NCBI GenBank assembly: GCA_036507285.1
Contig: CM071844.1
Location: forward strand, 23,443,898 to 23,507,897
Length of the DNA stretch: 64,000 nt
Direction of reading: 5' to 3'
Source: Trichosanthes cucumerina
Lineage: Eukaryota > Streptophyta > Magnoliopsida > Cucurbitales > Cucurbitaceae
Shown here: piece by piece, positions 36,633 through 48,514 of the stretch
Position numbering within the stretch: the first letter of the stretch is position 1
Layout of the letters: every line of letters starts with the position of its first letter
Made by a program: the position numbers and the translations under genes
Notes under the pieces: model-generated
Told to the model about the DNA's origin: nothing
What the model saw: only the letters and a program-made list of their open reading frames with translations
Database searches by the model: none

Positions 36633-38603
36633 TGATGGAAATCTGATCTCCTTGAGCAGCGGAAACGTGGTTTGGGATCGTTAATTGCTTGATTGTTTTA
36701 ATTGAAACAAAAATCAGTACATTGACCAAAAATACAGAACAAGCATGAAATTCTAATCCTATTAGACATGGATTATAGCAAACATGCAAACATGTGTTGA
36801 ACAATTAAACTAAAAAGGGAGAAGGAAGAAAAATTACCTTTGTAGTTTCTAATTCTCCAGCAACACCTTGCTCCTAGCTTTTCAGCAATACAGCAGAACT
36901 TCTCTGTTTTTCTCCAAGAAAGACACTACCAACAGGAGAACCTCCTATGTCTCTGAGTTCTACTTAGATCTACCTTGGTGTTGTAATCCAACTCTTGGAA
37001 GGTTTTGAGAATGAGAGTGAGAGAGAGAGAATTCTTCTTGCAGAGAGAACCCTTCACAAAGTTGCAGATCGATGGATCAACCAAATGAGCAACCCCCTTC
37101 TCCCTGTTAAACTGTCGATAGGGAGAAAGGGAGGGGTAGTGGGGAACGTGTCTGGATGACACGTTCCCTTATTTTATTATTAAAATAATAATAATAATAA
37201 TAATAATATAATTAAATCAAATTTAATTATTAATTTAAATCATATTTAACTAATACAAATTAAATATCATATATTTAATTTGGATTAAATCTCATTTAAT
37301 CATATTACCCCTTTAACCTATAGTTTTAATGTACATCCAATGCACATTAAATTTTAACTTATAGTTTTCAAATGTGAATCACATTCACATTTAATATAAT
37401 ATTTGAACTCTTTCAAATATTCAATTCTCTCATATAATTTAATATGAATCACATTCACATTAAATTTATAATATATAGTTCCAAAACTATATATTATATC
37501 GTATCTAAATACATTAAATATATTTCCTAATGAATTTGAACATTTCAAATTCAAATGATCTAAGAACCCTTTACGAGCTAGAAGGTGGACCTAATGGACC
37601 TACAGATCAGAAGCTCCAACGATACGACATTGCTCGGTTAATCTCATTAACCTCCCAATCAACATTCGTTAACTACGGGAACACTCCACTAAAGTTCCAC
37701 AGCTGCACTCTTCTCACTGCAGATATATTTCTGTGTCCACGGATGTTGACCAATAACAGCAAGTCAATCCTTCACGAATGTTCGTAACACAAGTTGGGTC
37801 AAATTACCGTTTTACCCCTGGGTTACATCTTATGCCTTAAGTACCAGTGCTCCTCTAATGAACAATTTGTTTTTGGTCCTACCAACAAACAGAGTCCCTC
37901 TCGGGCCAATGAGAGGGTCGGGCCCTTTGTTCAAGTCCCGGAGACACCACTTAAGAGAACATTCCTCTACTTACCCTAGTAGGCGGGAATGAGTGAATTC
38001 CATCTTGCTAAGTTAAGTTCCCAGCCGCTCACTCGGTCTTGTCCCCAAGAAGGTAGGCATATTGAGTCGGCGAATCTGGTCACTCTCACCCATACTAGTC
38101 AAAGGACAATCCCTCGCGAACAAGAGTTCGTAACCTACTCAGGATTGAGATCAAGTTGCCTAGGTCATCCTAGTGAAATAGAAACCTAACTAGTCAACGA
38201 GTCTGACTAGAGGTTACTATTTCGTGGTCCTGATCTTATGTAATCTCATTACATAGGATATCCCCACTCACATGTCATCTACACGAACACGTTAGGATCA
38301 CTGTGTTTGTATCAAATACAAAGTGGGCCACATCCATAGTTTAACCAGGGTAAGGTACCCAAACCTTATCCCCTAACTATAGACCCTTTAGGTTGTATCT
38401 CGAACCGAGATCCTTTTTATGTACATTACATTCAGTTAGAGATTCACTTAACAGCCTTGGATGTTTACTTTATTGGATTTAGGGTTTAAATAAAGGCAAA
38501 CTCGTAGATAACGAACAATAACACTTTATTGAAATAATAACTCTTTATTATAATAATTAGAACACAATTACAAACTACGAGTTTTAGGGCACAAATCCCA
38601 ACA
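36633..38603 (-). repeat. Solo copia LTR in Athila coding region, 1,971 bases
   Basis: Edges TGATGGAAATCTGATCTCC and GGGCACAAATCCCAACA. Perfect target duplication CATTG at 36,628-36,632 and 38,604-38,608. A short (ATA)n run lies at about 37,180-37,210. It is the most complete LTR of its subfamily here and was used as reference for mapping insertion points. Confidence 0.95.
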
Positions 38604-39967
38604 CATTGTCCTTAATATTTCAAGAATTTTCTCATCTTTATCATCTTTCCTTTGCTTTGCTATCCTGCTAGGGAAAGGTGCAACATAAGGGTGAGAATTA
38701 ATACATAAAGGTGGGCCAAAACTTAGCTTACTTTTTGTAGCAGTGGGATTCTGTTTTTCGACTTCCTCCTTATTTTGAGGAGCTTTTTCAGCTTGGAGCT
38801 ATTTCCCACTCCTTAAGGTGATAGCACAAACGTTCTCATGTGGGTTTGCTTCAGGCTGAGATGGTAATCTTCCAAAATTCTGCATATTCAGTTTGTTCAC
38901 GGTGGTAGGAAGTTGGGTTATTTGATTTCCCTAATTGTTCATTTGAGTTTGTTGTTGCTCTTAGGCTTTCTTAATGTTCCCTATGTCATGTGTCAATATC
39001 TGAATAAGGCTTTTATCATATCTTCTAGAGACGTACCTGATGATCCTTGTTGTTGGGAATTTGTCTGAGGTTGTCTGTTAAAGTTCTGGTGAGGTTGCCT
39101 TTGTTGGTTGTTCTGATTACCATAACTGAAGTTGGGATGATCCCTCCATCCATAATTATAAGTATTGGAGTAGGGACCATACTTCCTCTGTCCTTGATAA
39201 CCTCCTATAGCATTTGTTTCCTTAGTTAAATCCTGTTTGTTTCTACCTACGACCATTTGACGAACAATAGAAATATCAAAAAGTTGATTTCTTAATTCGT
39301 TTACCTCGTTTACCTGGTAGATTCCCCTTGATCATCGGGTACCAAATTGTTGAAAATTTCCTGTCAAGGTCTAGATCAGTTGTCTAGCTTCTGCATGAGT
39401 TTTGTTTACTAATGCTCCTCCATTTGTTGATCAATCATATCTTTTATTGTTCTGCAACAAACCTTCATAGAAATACTGGACGAGGAGTTGGTCTGAAAAT
39501 TGATGATAACGGAAACTGGCACATAGCCTGTTGTATCTCTCCCAATATTCGTAAAGTGATTCCCCTGTCATTTGTTGAATACCATAAATTTCCTTCCTAA
39601 GAGAGGCAGCCCGTGATGGAGGAAAGTACTTTTCTAGGAAAAGTCTTTTCATCTCATTCCACGTGTTAACAGTCCCTGACGATAAGAAATACAATCAGTC
39701 TTTTGCTTGGTCCTTTAGAGAGAATGGAAAAGCCCTCAGATTGATTTGTTCTTCTGTGATACCATGAGGTTTCATCCCAAAATAGACTATGTGGAATTCC
39801 TTAGGATGTTTAGGTGGATCTTCACCTACAAGACCACGAAAAATAGGAAGTAAATGTATTAATCCAGACTTTAATTCCAAATTACCTTCAACAGTATAGT
39901 AGGTGATGCAAAATGGTTGCTTGTCCAGGACTGGAGCTGTCAGCTATTTCAGAATTCTCTCGGCCAT
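38604..39967 (-). pseudogene. Athila gag remnant
   Basis: Probable start ATG at 39,965-39,967. Frames in order: 39,880-39,695 (MELKSGLIHLLPIFRGLVGEDPPKHPKEF..QINLRAFPFSLKDQAKD), then 39,694-39,431 after a stop (MYFLSSGTVNTWNEMKRLFLEKYFPPS..GESLYEYWERYNRLCASF..FYEGLLQNNKR). Then 39,256-38,993 gives a Gln/Asn-rich tail (GNQNNQQRQPHQNFNRQ). This is the retrotransposon Gag (capsid) of Athila-like elements. Stop codons and frameshifts occur at several points. Confidence 0.88.
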
Positions 39968-40161
39968 CGTTTCCTCAATTTCAATAAAATTAGAGGTTTC
40001 GCTGAGGTTACAGTCAAAACTGAGATCTTCTTTATGCGCTCTTTTTCCTTTTGTCTCCCTCTTTAATCTATGTGTCTTTCTTTCTACAGCAGGAAACCAA
40101 TGAAATTCCATATTCTAAGAAGAACGGGTCACAAACAGTGAGAGCAAAAGTAAGTTGAATC
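39968..40161 (-). other. Athila leader next to gag
   Basis: Upstream region of the Athila gag, pyrimidine-rich on the plus strand (purine-rich on the element strand). Ends at GAATC (40,157-40,161), the target site for the next solo LTR; continues at 42,078. Confidence 0.6.
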
Positions 40162-42077
40162 TGTTGGGTTTTATGCCCTAAAACTCGTAATTTGTAATAA
40201 TATTTTAATTAAATCAATAAAGTGTTATTGTTATCAATAAATTGTTATTGTTTAATTCATTATTTTCTGTATTGCCTTAAGTTAACCCTAAATCCAATAA
40301 ACTAACATCCGAGGTTGTTATATGTCTCTTGAACTGAATGTAGTGGACATATAAGAATCTCAGTTCGAGATACAGTCTAAAAGGTCTATAGTATGGGGAT
40401 AAGGTTGGGTACCTCACCTCGGTAATACTATGGACATGGCCTACTTTGTATTTGATACAAACACAATGATCTTACGTGTTCGTGTAGACTACATGTGAGT
40501 GGGGATATCCTATGTGATGAGATCGCATAAGACCGGGCCACGAAATAGTAACCATTAGATGTAACTCCGTTGACTAGTTAGGTTTTTATTTCAATAGGAT
40601 GGCATAGGCAACTTGATCTAAATCCTGAGCAGGTTACGAACTCCTGTTTGCGAGGGATTGTCCTTTGACTAGTATGGGGTGAGAGTGGCTCGAGACGCCG
40701 ACTCAATATGTCTACCTTCTTTGAGACAAGACTGAGCAGGCGGCTGGGAACTTAACCTAACAATATGAAATTCACTCCTTCTCGCCTTTAGGGTTAGTAG
40801 ATGAATGTTTCCTAAAGTGGTGTCTCCAGGACTTGAACAAAGGGTCCGACCCTCTCATTGGCCTGCAAGGGACTTCAGTTTATTGGTAGGACCATAAACA
40901 GGTTGTTTATTAGAGGAGCACTAGGACTTAAGGTAAAAGATGTAATCCAGGTGTAAAACGGTAATTTGACCTAGCTAGTGTTACGAACATTTGTGAATGA
41001 TTGACTTGTTGTTATTGGTCGATATCCATGGACACAGAAATATATCTGCAGTGAGAAGAGTGCAACTGCGGGACTATAGTGGAGTGTTCCCGCAGTTAAC
41101 GAATGTTGATTAGGGGGTTAATGAGATTAACCGAATAATCTTGTATCGTTGGAGCTTCTGATTTGTAGGTCCATTAGGTCCACTTCCTAGCTCGTAAAGA
41201 GTTCTTAGATTATTAGAATTTGAAATGTTCAAATTCGTTTAGTGAATAAGCATGATGTATGGAGATACATTATAATATAAAATTTTTATGTACATTAAAA
41301 CTTTATAGTATAAATTTATTTTGAATATGATTCAAAGTAAATTAACTGAGAGAATTACATATTCAAAGGAGTTCAAATATTATTTAAATGTGAATGAGAT
41401 TCATATTTAAAACTATATGTTATAATTTAATGTGCATGAGATGTACATTAAAACTATAGGTTAAAAGGGAAAAATGATTAAATGTGATTTAATCATATCT
41501 AACCTAAATTAAATTTAAGATATTTGATTAATTGATTTAATTAAATGTGATTTAATTAAATATGTTATATATATATCAATATAATTAGTTATATTATTAA
41601 TTAATTTAATTAGATTAATTAATTAGATTAGTTAATTATTAAATTAATTAAAAGGGGAACGTGTCATCGACACACTCTCCACCAGTTCCCTATTATTCTC
41701 TCATTCCCCATCGATAAGTCTGTGGAGTTGGGAGAAGGTACTAGTTGATCGATTCGTTGAGTTTTGTATGAAAAACTTCTTCTTCTTCCAACCGAAATTC
41801 TCTCTCAATTCCCTTTCCCAATTGTTGAAGCCTCCCACGAGACTAGATCTAAGGTACTCAGAGGATAGGAAGTTCTCCTCAGTGGTTTTGTTCTGTAGAA
41901 AGACGTTGATTTCCTTTAGTTTAGAAACTTCAAAGCATATCTAATTGCATTAATCCATGCTTTAATTTTCTTGTCTCTGTTATTTACCAATGCACTGGTA
42001 TTTGGTGTTAACCAAAACAAAACAAGTTTAACGATCCAAACACGTTTTCGTTGCTCAAGGGAATTTAGATTCCTTCA
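40162..42077 (+). repeat. Solo copia LTR (plus) in Athila leader, 1,916 bases
   Basis: Starts TGTTGGGTTTTATGCCC, ends TTTAGATTCCTTCA. Target copies GAATC (40,157-40,161) and AAATC (42,078-42,082), four of five bases alike. Opposite orientation to the other solo LTRs in this Athila element; subfamily of the E2 LTRs. Confidence 0.92.
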
Positions 42078-42111
42078 AAATCAAATAATGGAAATTTAAA
42101 AATTGTCTTGC

Positions 42112-42129
42112 TCCCCGACAACGTCGCCA
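42112..42129 (-). other. Primer binding site of the Athila element
   Basis: On the minus strand TGGCGACGTTGTCGGGGA, four bases (AATT) from the LTR edge. It closely resembles the TGGCGCCG..GGGGA primer site of Athila elements, usually assigned to tRNA-Asp (from memory). Confidence 0.85.
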
Positions 42130-42133
42130 AATT

Positions 42134-42389
42134 TGATGGTTATTGTTTGTCGAACACTCAATCAAATACAATTTATATAACTAATCTAAAATCAAATACT
42201 TGTAATACTTAATAGATGACCAGGTCGAACCACAGGGAGCAATGAATTTCAACTTTCCAAGATTAGATTCCAAAAGAAAATAAGAAAAATGGGGGTTTGT
42301 GTGTGTTTGGTTGAATTTAATAAAACAACAGAAAATAAAGAGAGAAACAGAGAATTTAAGAGATGTCAAATCTTACCAAGTTTCAGTTC
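42134..42389 (-). repeat. Athila 5' LTR, inner end
   Basis: Edge TGATGGTTATTG at 42,134 (CA end on the element strand). Contains GGTCGAACCACAGGGAGC, shared in inverted orientation with 57,835-57,860. Interrupted at 42,397 by the MITE and continues at 52,595. Confidence 0.75.
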
Positions 42390-42639
42390 ATAGGCACTAG
42401 GGGTGATCATCAGTCAGTCAGGGTCGGCTTTCGACCCCAACCGACCCAGAACCGATAAATTTGGTTGGTTCGATCGACCCCCCTTTTTTGCTTTAAATCG
42501 GTCGGTTTTGTCTGTCGGTTTGGTCGGTTTATATATTTTTTATTTTTTAGTTATTTTTAATTATTTACAGTTTTGAATATTTAATTATTTAATTAAAAAA
42601 TATGTAAGATTTTACAGTTTTCTCTTTTCTGTTTATTAT

Positions 42640-42801
42640 TATTGTTGTTGTTATTATTATTTTGTATATATATATAATTATTTTTAATTATTTACCGTGT
42701 TTTAATATTTAATATTTAATAAAAATATGTAAAATTTTACAATTTTCTCTTTTTTTTTGTGTTGTTGTTGTTGTTGTTGTTATTATTATTATTATTATTA
42801 T
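42640..42801 (+). repeat. TTG/TTA microsatellite in the MITE
   Basis: Imperfect (TTG)n and (TTA)n runs at about 42,640-42,665 and 42,755-42,801. E3 inserted at the right end of the second run, duplicating ATTAT. Confidence 0.9.
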
Positions 42802-44608
42802 TGAAGGGAATGAAAATCCTCGCGCAGCGGAAAACGATCGAATCGTCAAGGTATCGTTATGCTACTTGAAATTTGTTAAAATGATCTAACGCTTAGTTCT
42901 AAGTTAAACATACAAAAAATAAGGAAGAAAAACAGTAAGAAGAACGTACTAACTTGTTGAAGACAATTCTTCAAGCTTTCTTCCTTGATCGCGAACACTT
43001 CGTACTTCTCGATCTCAACGAACACTTCTCTCGAACAAAACTCGAACACCAGCAATGGCCTTCTCGGTTGTTCTTCCTTTAGAAGAAGAAAAGTTGTGGG
43101 ACTTTAGTTTTGGAGAGGGAGGAGATTTTGAGAGAAAATGTTGCGAGAGAATTCTCTTCTTTTGGTTAAAATTCCAAAAATGAGAGATTGAATTTCAATC
43201 CTTCTTGCAAGAAGGATTTAAATAGTGGAATAATCTTGGAGTTAAAATCTCCACATTATTACCATTTTACCACAACTATAGGTTATGCAAATCATATTTC
43301 CATAACCATATATTATAAGATATCTCATATCTAATTATACAAATCACATTTGCATAATTGTGGATTTTATTAAATTGAATCACGTCCAATTTAATTTCTC
43401 TCAATTAATTTCTCCAATTAGCCCTAATTCAACAATTAGGCTAACCTATAGTTTATTATGAATCTCATTCACATTAAACTATATATTATATCATTCATAT
43501 CTCATATAAATGACATAAATGCCCTTTAAGTGAAATTGAACACTTCAATTTCATACCAAAACATTAACCCTTCTTTTAACCCAGATTGAGCCAACCGAGG
43601 GACCTAATGGACCTACAGTGACGAGCTCCAATGATCCGAGATTAACCTATCAAACTCTTTGACCCGGTTAATCAACATTCATTAGCTACTGATAACACTC
43701 CACTAAAGCCCGTAGTTTGCACTCCCATCGGTCACGAGAATATTACAGTCCACTGATATAACCAATAACCATGAGTCGACCCTTCACAGGTTGTTCGTAG
43801 ACACGGCTGGGTCAAATTACCATTTTACCCCTCCGTCTATTTCTTGTTCCTTAAGTCCCCACTGCTCCTCTAATGAACAACATATCGTGTTGGTCCAACC
43901 ATACACAACACCCTTCTCGGGTCAGTGAGAAGGTGGGTGCCCGTTGTCCAAGCCCTGGAGATAGCACTTAAGGGAACAACCCCTCTAGTTTCCCTAAAAG
44001 CGGGAACGAGTGAATTCCATTTTGCGTAGTTAAGTTCTCAGCACCCTACTTGGTCCTGTCCTTGAGAAGATAGGCATATTGGGCGAGTAACTGTGACCAC
44101 CCTCACCCATACTAGTCAAAGGACAGACCCCCGCAGACAGGAGTCCATGACACGCTTAGGATTCAGGTCGAGTCACTAATGGTCATCTACGAAGTTATTA
44201 GTCCTTATTGTCAACGGTGTTACATCAGTAGGTCTAATAATTCACAGTCCGGTCTTGTACAATCTCATTGCACAGGATGCCCCCACTCGCATGTCAACCA
44301 CATGAACGAGTATGATCACCTCTTTGTATCTAATCAAAGCGGGTCGCATCCACAGCATATCCAGGATTAGGTCTCCAACCCTATCCATATACTATAGATC
44401 GTTCGGGTCATTAACTCGAACGTGATCCTCCCTGTGCGTCCACTACACACCGTTCAAGTTCTAGTTCTCTTATAAATTCAATGACCCTGGAGTTTAGTTT
44501 ATTGGAAAAGTTTGTAAATATTACGAGACACAAAGTAATGAAATAAATAACACTTATTAATTTCAAATAGTAACTTACAAACACGAGATTAGGACAAAAA
44601 TCCCAACA
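42802..44608 (-). repeat. 3' LTR of E3
   Basis: Edges TGAAGGGAATGAAAATCC and AGGACAAAAATCCCAACA; 1,807 bases. The minus-strand TATA-like box is TATTTAAATCC near 43,210-43,220. Confidence 0.93.
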
Positions 44609-44619
44609 AACTCCCACTT
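44609..44619 (-). other. Polypurine tract of E3
   Basis: On the minus strand AAGTGGGAGTT directly before the 3' LTR, identical to that of E1. Confidence 0.92.
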
Positions 44620-44719
44620 GGATTAACCTAGTGGAGAAAATACATTTCTGAAATGTACATAACGAAGTAATACAATAAACTAGGACATTGAATACCCGTT
44701 TACACATCTCCCACTTGCC

Positions 44720-45619
44720 CTAGTCAGGAAGCACTCGAAGACCTAGACTTTCTAGGTGACCCTTAAAGACCTTAGCCGTGAGGGGATTTGTAAAAGGATC
44801 AACTACGTTGTGCTCCGACGCTATCTGCGTGACTGTCACATCTCCGCGGTGCTCAATCTCCCGTATCAGATGATACTTCTGCTCAATGTGTTTGCCTCTC
44901 TTATGGCTCTGAGGCTCTCGTGAGTTGGCTACTGCACCACTGTTGTCACAAAATAGTGTGATCAGTAAGTTCATATTTGGAACAACTTCAAAATCTGTCA
45001 TGGACTTCCTAAGTCAAACAGCTTCCTTTGCAGCTTCACAAGCCGCAACGTACTCCGCTTCCATAGTGGAATCGGCGGTGCATCCCTGCTTGATGCTTCG
45101 CCATACTACAGCTCCTTCATTCAGAATGAAGGTCGACCCCGAAGTGGATTTCCTAGAATCCTTATCGGTCTGAAAGTTAGAATCCATGTATCCTGTAAGG
45201 ATCAAATCCCCACTGTCATACACTAAGCTGTAGTTCCTCGTTCTCCTAAGATACTTGAGGATTACCTTTACGGTTGTCCAGTGATCTAATCCTTGATTGG
45301 ATTGATACCTACTGACAATCCCTACCACATAACAGATGTCGGACCTAGTACAAAGTATAGCATACATCAGGCTCCCTACAGCTGAAGCATATGGGATCCG
45401 TTTCATATCCTCAACATCTTGAGGAGTCTTAGGACACTGATCCTTAGACAGGTGAACCCCATGCCTGAAAGGCAGCAAGCCCTTCTTGGAGTTCTGCATC
45501 TTATATCTAGACAATATCTTGTCAATAAAAGACGCCTGAGACAAGGCTAGTGTTCTGTTCTTCCGGTTCCGGACTATCTGGATACCTAGAACATACTGAG
45601 CTTCTCCCAAATATTTCAT
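44720..45619 (-). pseudogene. E3 RT C-terminus and RNase H
   Basis: 45,619-45,014 is a 201-codon frame (LGEAQYVLGIQIVRNRKNR..CTRSDICYVVGIVSRYQSN..STMEAEYVAACEAAKEAV). A stop codon precedes its first Met (in QF-stop-MKYLGEAQ), and a TGA-type break separates it from 45,001-44,720, which continues with TDFEVVPNMN..RGKHIEQKYHLIREIEHRGD to the pol end. RNase H is otherwise nearly complete. Confidence 0.92.
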
Positions 45620-45808
45620 TTAGAATTGCGAAGCTACCCACTTCTTAACGTCAGTAAGAAATTCTACCTCATTCCCAATGAGAAGAATATCATCCACATA
45701 CAACACTAAAAATGCGACAGTTTTGTCAACGATTTTCTTGTAAGGCTCGTCGACATTTTGATCAAAGCCATAAGATTTGATCGCCTCATCAAACCTCATA
45801 TTCCAAGA
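45620..45808 (-). pseudogene. E3 RT fragment with YVDD box
   Basis: Carries WNMRFDEAIKSYGFDQNVDE and the intact active-site LYVDDILLIGNE (about 45,675-45,710), out of frame with the preceding part because of the upstream 197-base deletion. Confidence 0.85.
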
Positions 45809-46970
45809 TCGACTTTACCATTGAAACAGGTGAAAAGGTCTCCTCATAGTCAACCCCTTCAACTTGGGTAAAACCCTTTGCCACTAGTCGGGCTTTGAAG
45901 GTCTGCACCTTCCCATCTACGCCACGTTTACGCTTATAGATCCATTTGCAACCAATAGGTTTTACCCCATCCGATTGATCCACAAGCTCCCAGACAGAAT
46001 TGAAGTACATCGACTTCATTTCCTGGTCCATAGCTTTAATCCATTCGTTTTTGTCAACATCAACCATTGCCTGATCATAGGTCAATGGATCCTCGCAATT
46101 ACCATCAGGAGTGACAACTGAGGTTTCAGCTAAACCCATGTAACGGTCAGGCTGTCTCACAGCCCTCCCACTACATCGAGGCATTCCCAACTCTTGAGAA
46201 CGAATTTGACTAAACGTGCTAGGATCAACAACACTTGTTGACGTACTAGCCCCATCAGCAACCCTTGCTGATGTACTGTCCATTTCATTTAACACAATTT
46301 TACTCATTGGTAAATGATCCCTGATGTGGTCTTCCTCTAGGAAAGTGGCGTTTGTCAACACAAGCACCCTATTTTCCTTAGGATCAAAAAACAGACCACC
46401 CCTAGTCTTTTTAGGGTAACCTACGAATAGGCACAATTTCGAACGGGGTTCCAACTTTTTCGGATTTGACACCAACACGTGAGCCGGGCATCCCCAAATT
46501 TTGAAATGGTGTAAACTTCCTTTACGACCATTCCAGAGTTCGAAAGGTGTTTCACAAACACTCTTCGACGGAACGTTGTTCAAAATATAGACCGCAGTCT
46601 CCACTACATAACCCCAAAAAGAATCAGGGAGACGAGCATAGTTCATCATCGACCGAACCATGTCCAACAAGGTTCTGTTTCTACTCTCCGATACACCATT
46701 TTGCTGTGGCATACCAGGTGCTGAGAGTTGGGACGTAATTCTTTGTTCTATCATATAGTCCTGGAATTCAGTGTCCATATACTCTCCACCTCGATCCGAT
46801 CGAAGTGTTTTAAGCGATTTACCTAACAGGTTCTCAACCTCAGTCTTGTACTCCTTGAACTTTTCAAGAGTTTCAGACTTCTTATGCATTAGGTAAATAT
46901 ACCTATACCTCGAGTAATCATCTATGAAAGACACGAAGTATTCATAACCTCCTCGAGCTTTAACATTCAT
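45789..46970 (-). pseudogene. E3 integrase and N-terminal RT
   Basis: The longest open frame in the window (393 codons). Integrase: LRSDRGGEY (second Asp) and NGVSESRN (Glu) intact, with WGYVVETAVYILNNVPSKSV and WGCPAHVLVSNPKK after. Then the linker (GMPRCSGRAVRQPDRYMGL) and the RT start (WIKAMDQEMKSMYFNSVWELV..KPIGCKWIYKRKRGVDGK..YEETFSPVSMV). At about 45,809 the sequence jumps from MVKSI to the WNMRFDEAIK segment, losing 197 bases relative to E1 with the catalytic QMDVKTAF motif. Confidence 0.93.
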
Positions 46971-47285
46971 CGGACAACAGAGGTCAGAATGTACTAACTA
47001 AAGGGGTTCTTTGGCTCCATATCCTTTTCCACTAAAAAGACGTTTGGTCATTTTGCCCTCAAGGCATGACTCACACACCGGTAAAGAGTTTTCTTCCAAC
47101 TCGTTTAGAAGTCCACTCTTCACTAGTTTCTCAATCCTATTGAGATTAATGTGGTCTAACCGTAGATGCCAAATATGGACATTTTCCTTAGGAGAAACTT
47201 TCGCTTTTTTAGTTCGTGTTTCTGCCGTTTTAAACAATTCAGTATTCAAAATACTTTTGACCGAATTAGGTTTTAAAACATACAA
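46971..47285 (-). pseudogene. E3 pre-integrase domain
   Basis: Same frame as the integrase, separated by an in-frame TAG at 46,998-47,000 where E1 has GAG (Glu, in KEPLELVHSDL). Shows HIWHLRLDHINLNRIEKL and CESCLEGKMTKR. DLCGP near the first catalytic Asp has become DLCCP, the Asp itself being kept. Confidence 0.9.
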
Positions 47286-47468
47286 ATTATGCTCAAGTGA
47301 AGCAGAATAAATAAGATTACCATTTCTGGAAATAAACGCTTTATTACCATAGAAAGAAACGAAAAATACACTGTTCTAACAGGCAGGAAATAGAAACTAA
47401 GTTTCTAGTAAACCCTAGAACTATATACATATTGTCCAACAAAATGTAGTTCCTGCCAAAATGTAGCT
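47286..47468 (-). pseudogene. E3 protease C-terminal part, frameshifted
   Basis: NMYIVLG and NLVSISCL-type segments of the protease can be traced on the minus strand (about 47,380-47,440) with indels and stops relative to E1. Confidence 0.65.
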
Positions 47469-47816
47469 TCACTGTGTGCCAACTGCTGCAACAGAGACAA
47501 GCTCCCCGGATCCAACCCATAGAGTCACCTCACCCTTTCGCAGCTGCTGCAAGGAATCAATCCCTTGAAAAGAAGAACAAACATGGTTAGTAGCGCCCGA
47601 ATCCAATATCCAGGCAGAGTCACTACTCTCCACTAAACAGGTTTTTGTCACAAGTAAATCACATTTACCTTGATTCTTCTTATCGGCTAGGAATTTGGGA
47701 CAGTTCCTCTTCCAGTGTCTGCCCTCATTGCAATGGAAACACTTCCCTTTCTCTGCAACTTCCTTGACCTTCTTTCCCTTTTGGGCGGCAGCTCGGTCAG
47801 TTTTACCCCTCTTCAT
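47469..47816 (-). pseudogene. E3 nucleocapsid and protease N-terminal part
   Basis: Basic stretch (MKRGKTDRAAAQKGKKVKE), then an intact CX2CX4HX4C zinc knuckle (CFHCNEGRHWKRNC) and the protease active site DSGATNH. Ends at a stop after SVAAVGTQ. It gives the reference state against which the damaged knuckles of E1 and E2 are judged. Confidence 0.92.
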
Positions 47817-48514
47817 CTTCTTCTTCCCTTTCGGGCGTGAAGGAGCAACAAGTTTAGTCCTAGGGGTCGAACCCCTGTGATAAGACCTATAGGCACATTT
47901 GCCTCAGAATCTGGTGCCCTGATCCTCATCAAGGACTGGAAATTCTGTAGCTCATTGAGGAGGGTAGTCAGAGTGTAGCTAATTTTGTTCATAACATCAT
48001 TGCTACGAAACTAAAGGAAACTTTTCGGTAGAGTCTCCAAGATAAAACTGACCTGGCTCGACTCGTCGATCGAAACCCTGTTCATCTCCGCTAGATTAAA
48101 GTGGGTCATCATGTCTAGAACATGTTCACAGACAGACGACCCCTTTTTCATCCGTGCGTTGAAGATGTATTTGAGCGAGTCATGTCGGACTTGAAAAGAT
48201 TGTTGTCCAATCATATCCTGCAAAGACTCCATGATTTCCTTGGCGGTGACCATCAGCTCATGGTTATTTGCCAAAACATCAGACATGCTAGCAATGATAT
48301 AGACCTTGGCCTTTTCATTGGCCCTGATCCATCGATCGTATGCATCACGAACACTTCGCGATGCAGTCGAGCCCGACATCTGAGGACACTCCTCAGAGAG
48401 CACGAATTTAATGTCGTTAGTTACCAAAATTGTGTTTATGTTGTTTTTCCATGTTTGGTAATTATCTCCCACTAGTTTATCAGACGCGAGTAGAGCTATA
48501 ATTGAGCTAGACAT
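47817..48514 (-). pseudogene. E3 gag
   Basis: ATG at 48,512-48,514 (MSSSIIALLASDKLVGDNYQ). The frame runs 167 codons to a stop at 48,011 after LPKSFL, and the remainder (to NELQNFQSLM and beyond) is frameshifted to 47,817. Contains AYDRWIRANEKAKVYIIASMSDVL and LKYIFNARMKKGSSVCEHVLDMMTHFNLAEMN, the UBN2-like capsid of copia. Most complete gag of the window. Confidence 0.92.
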
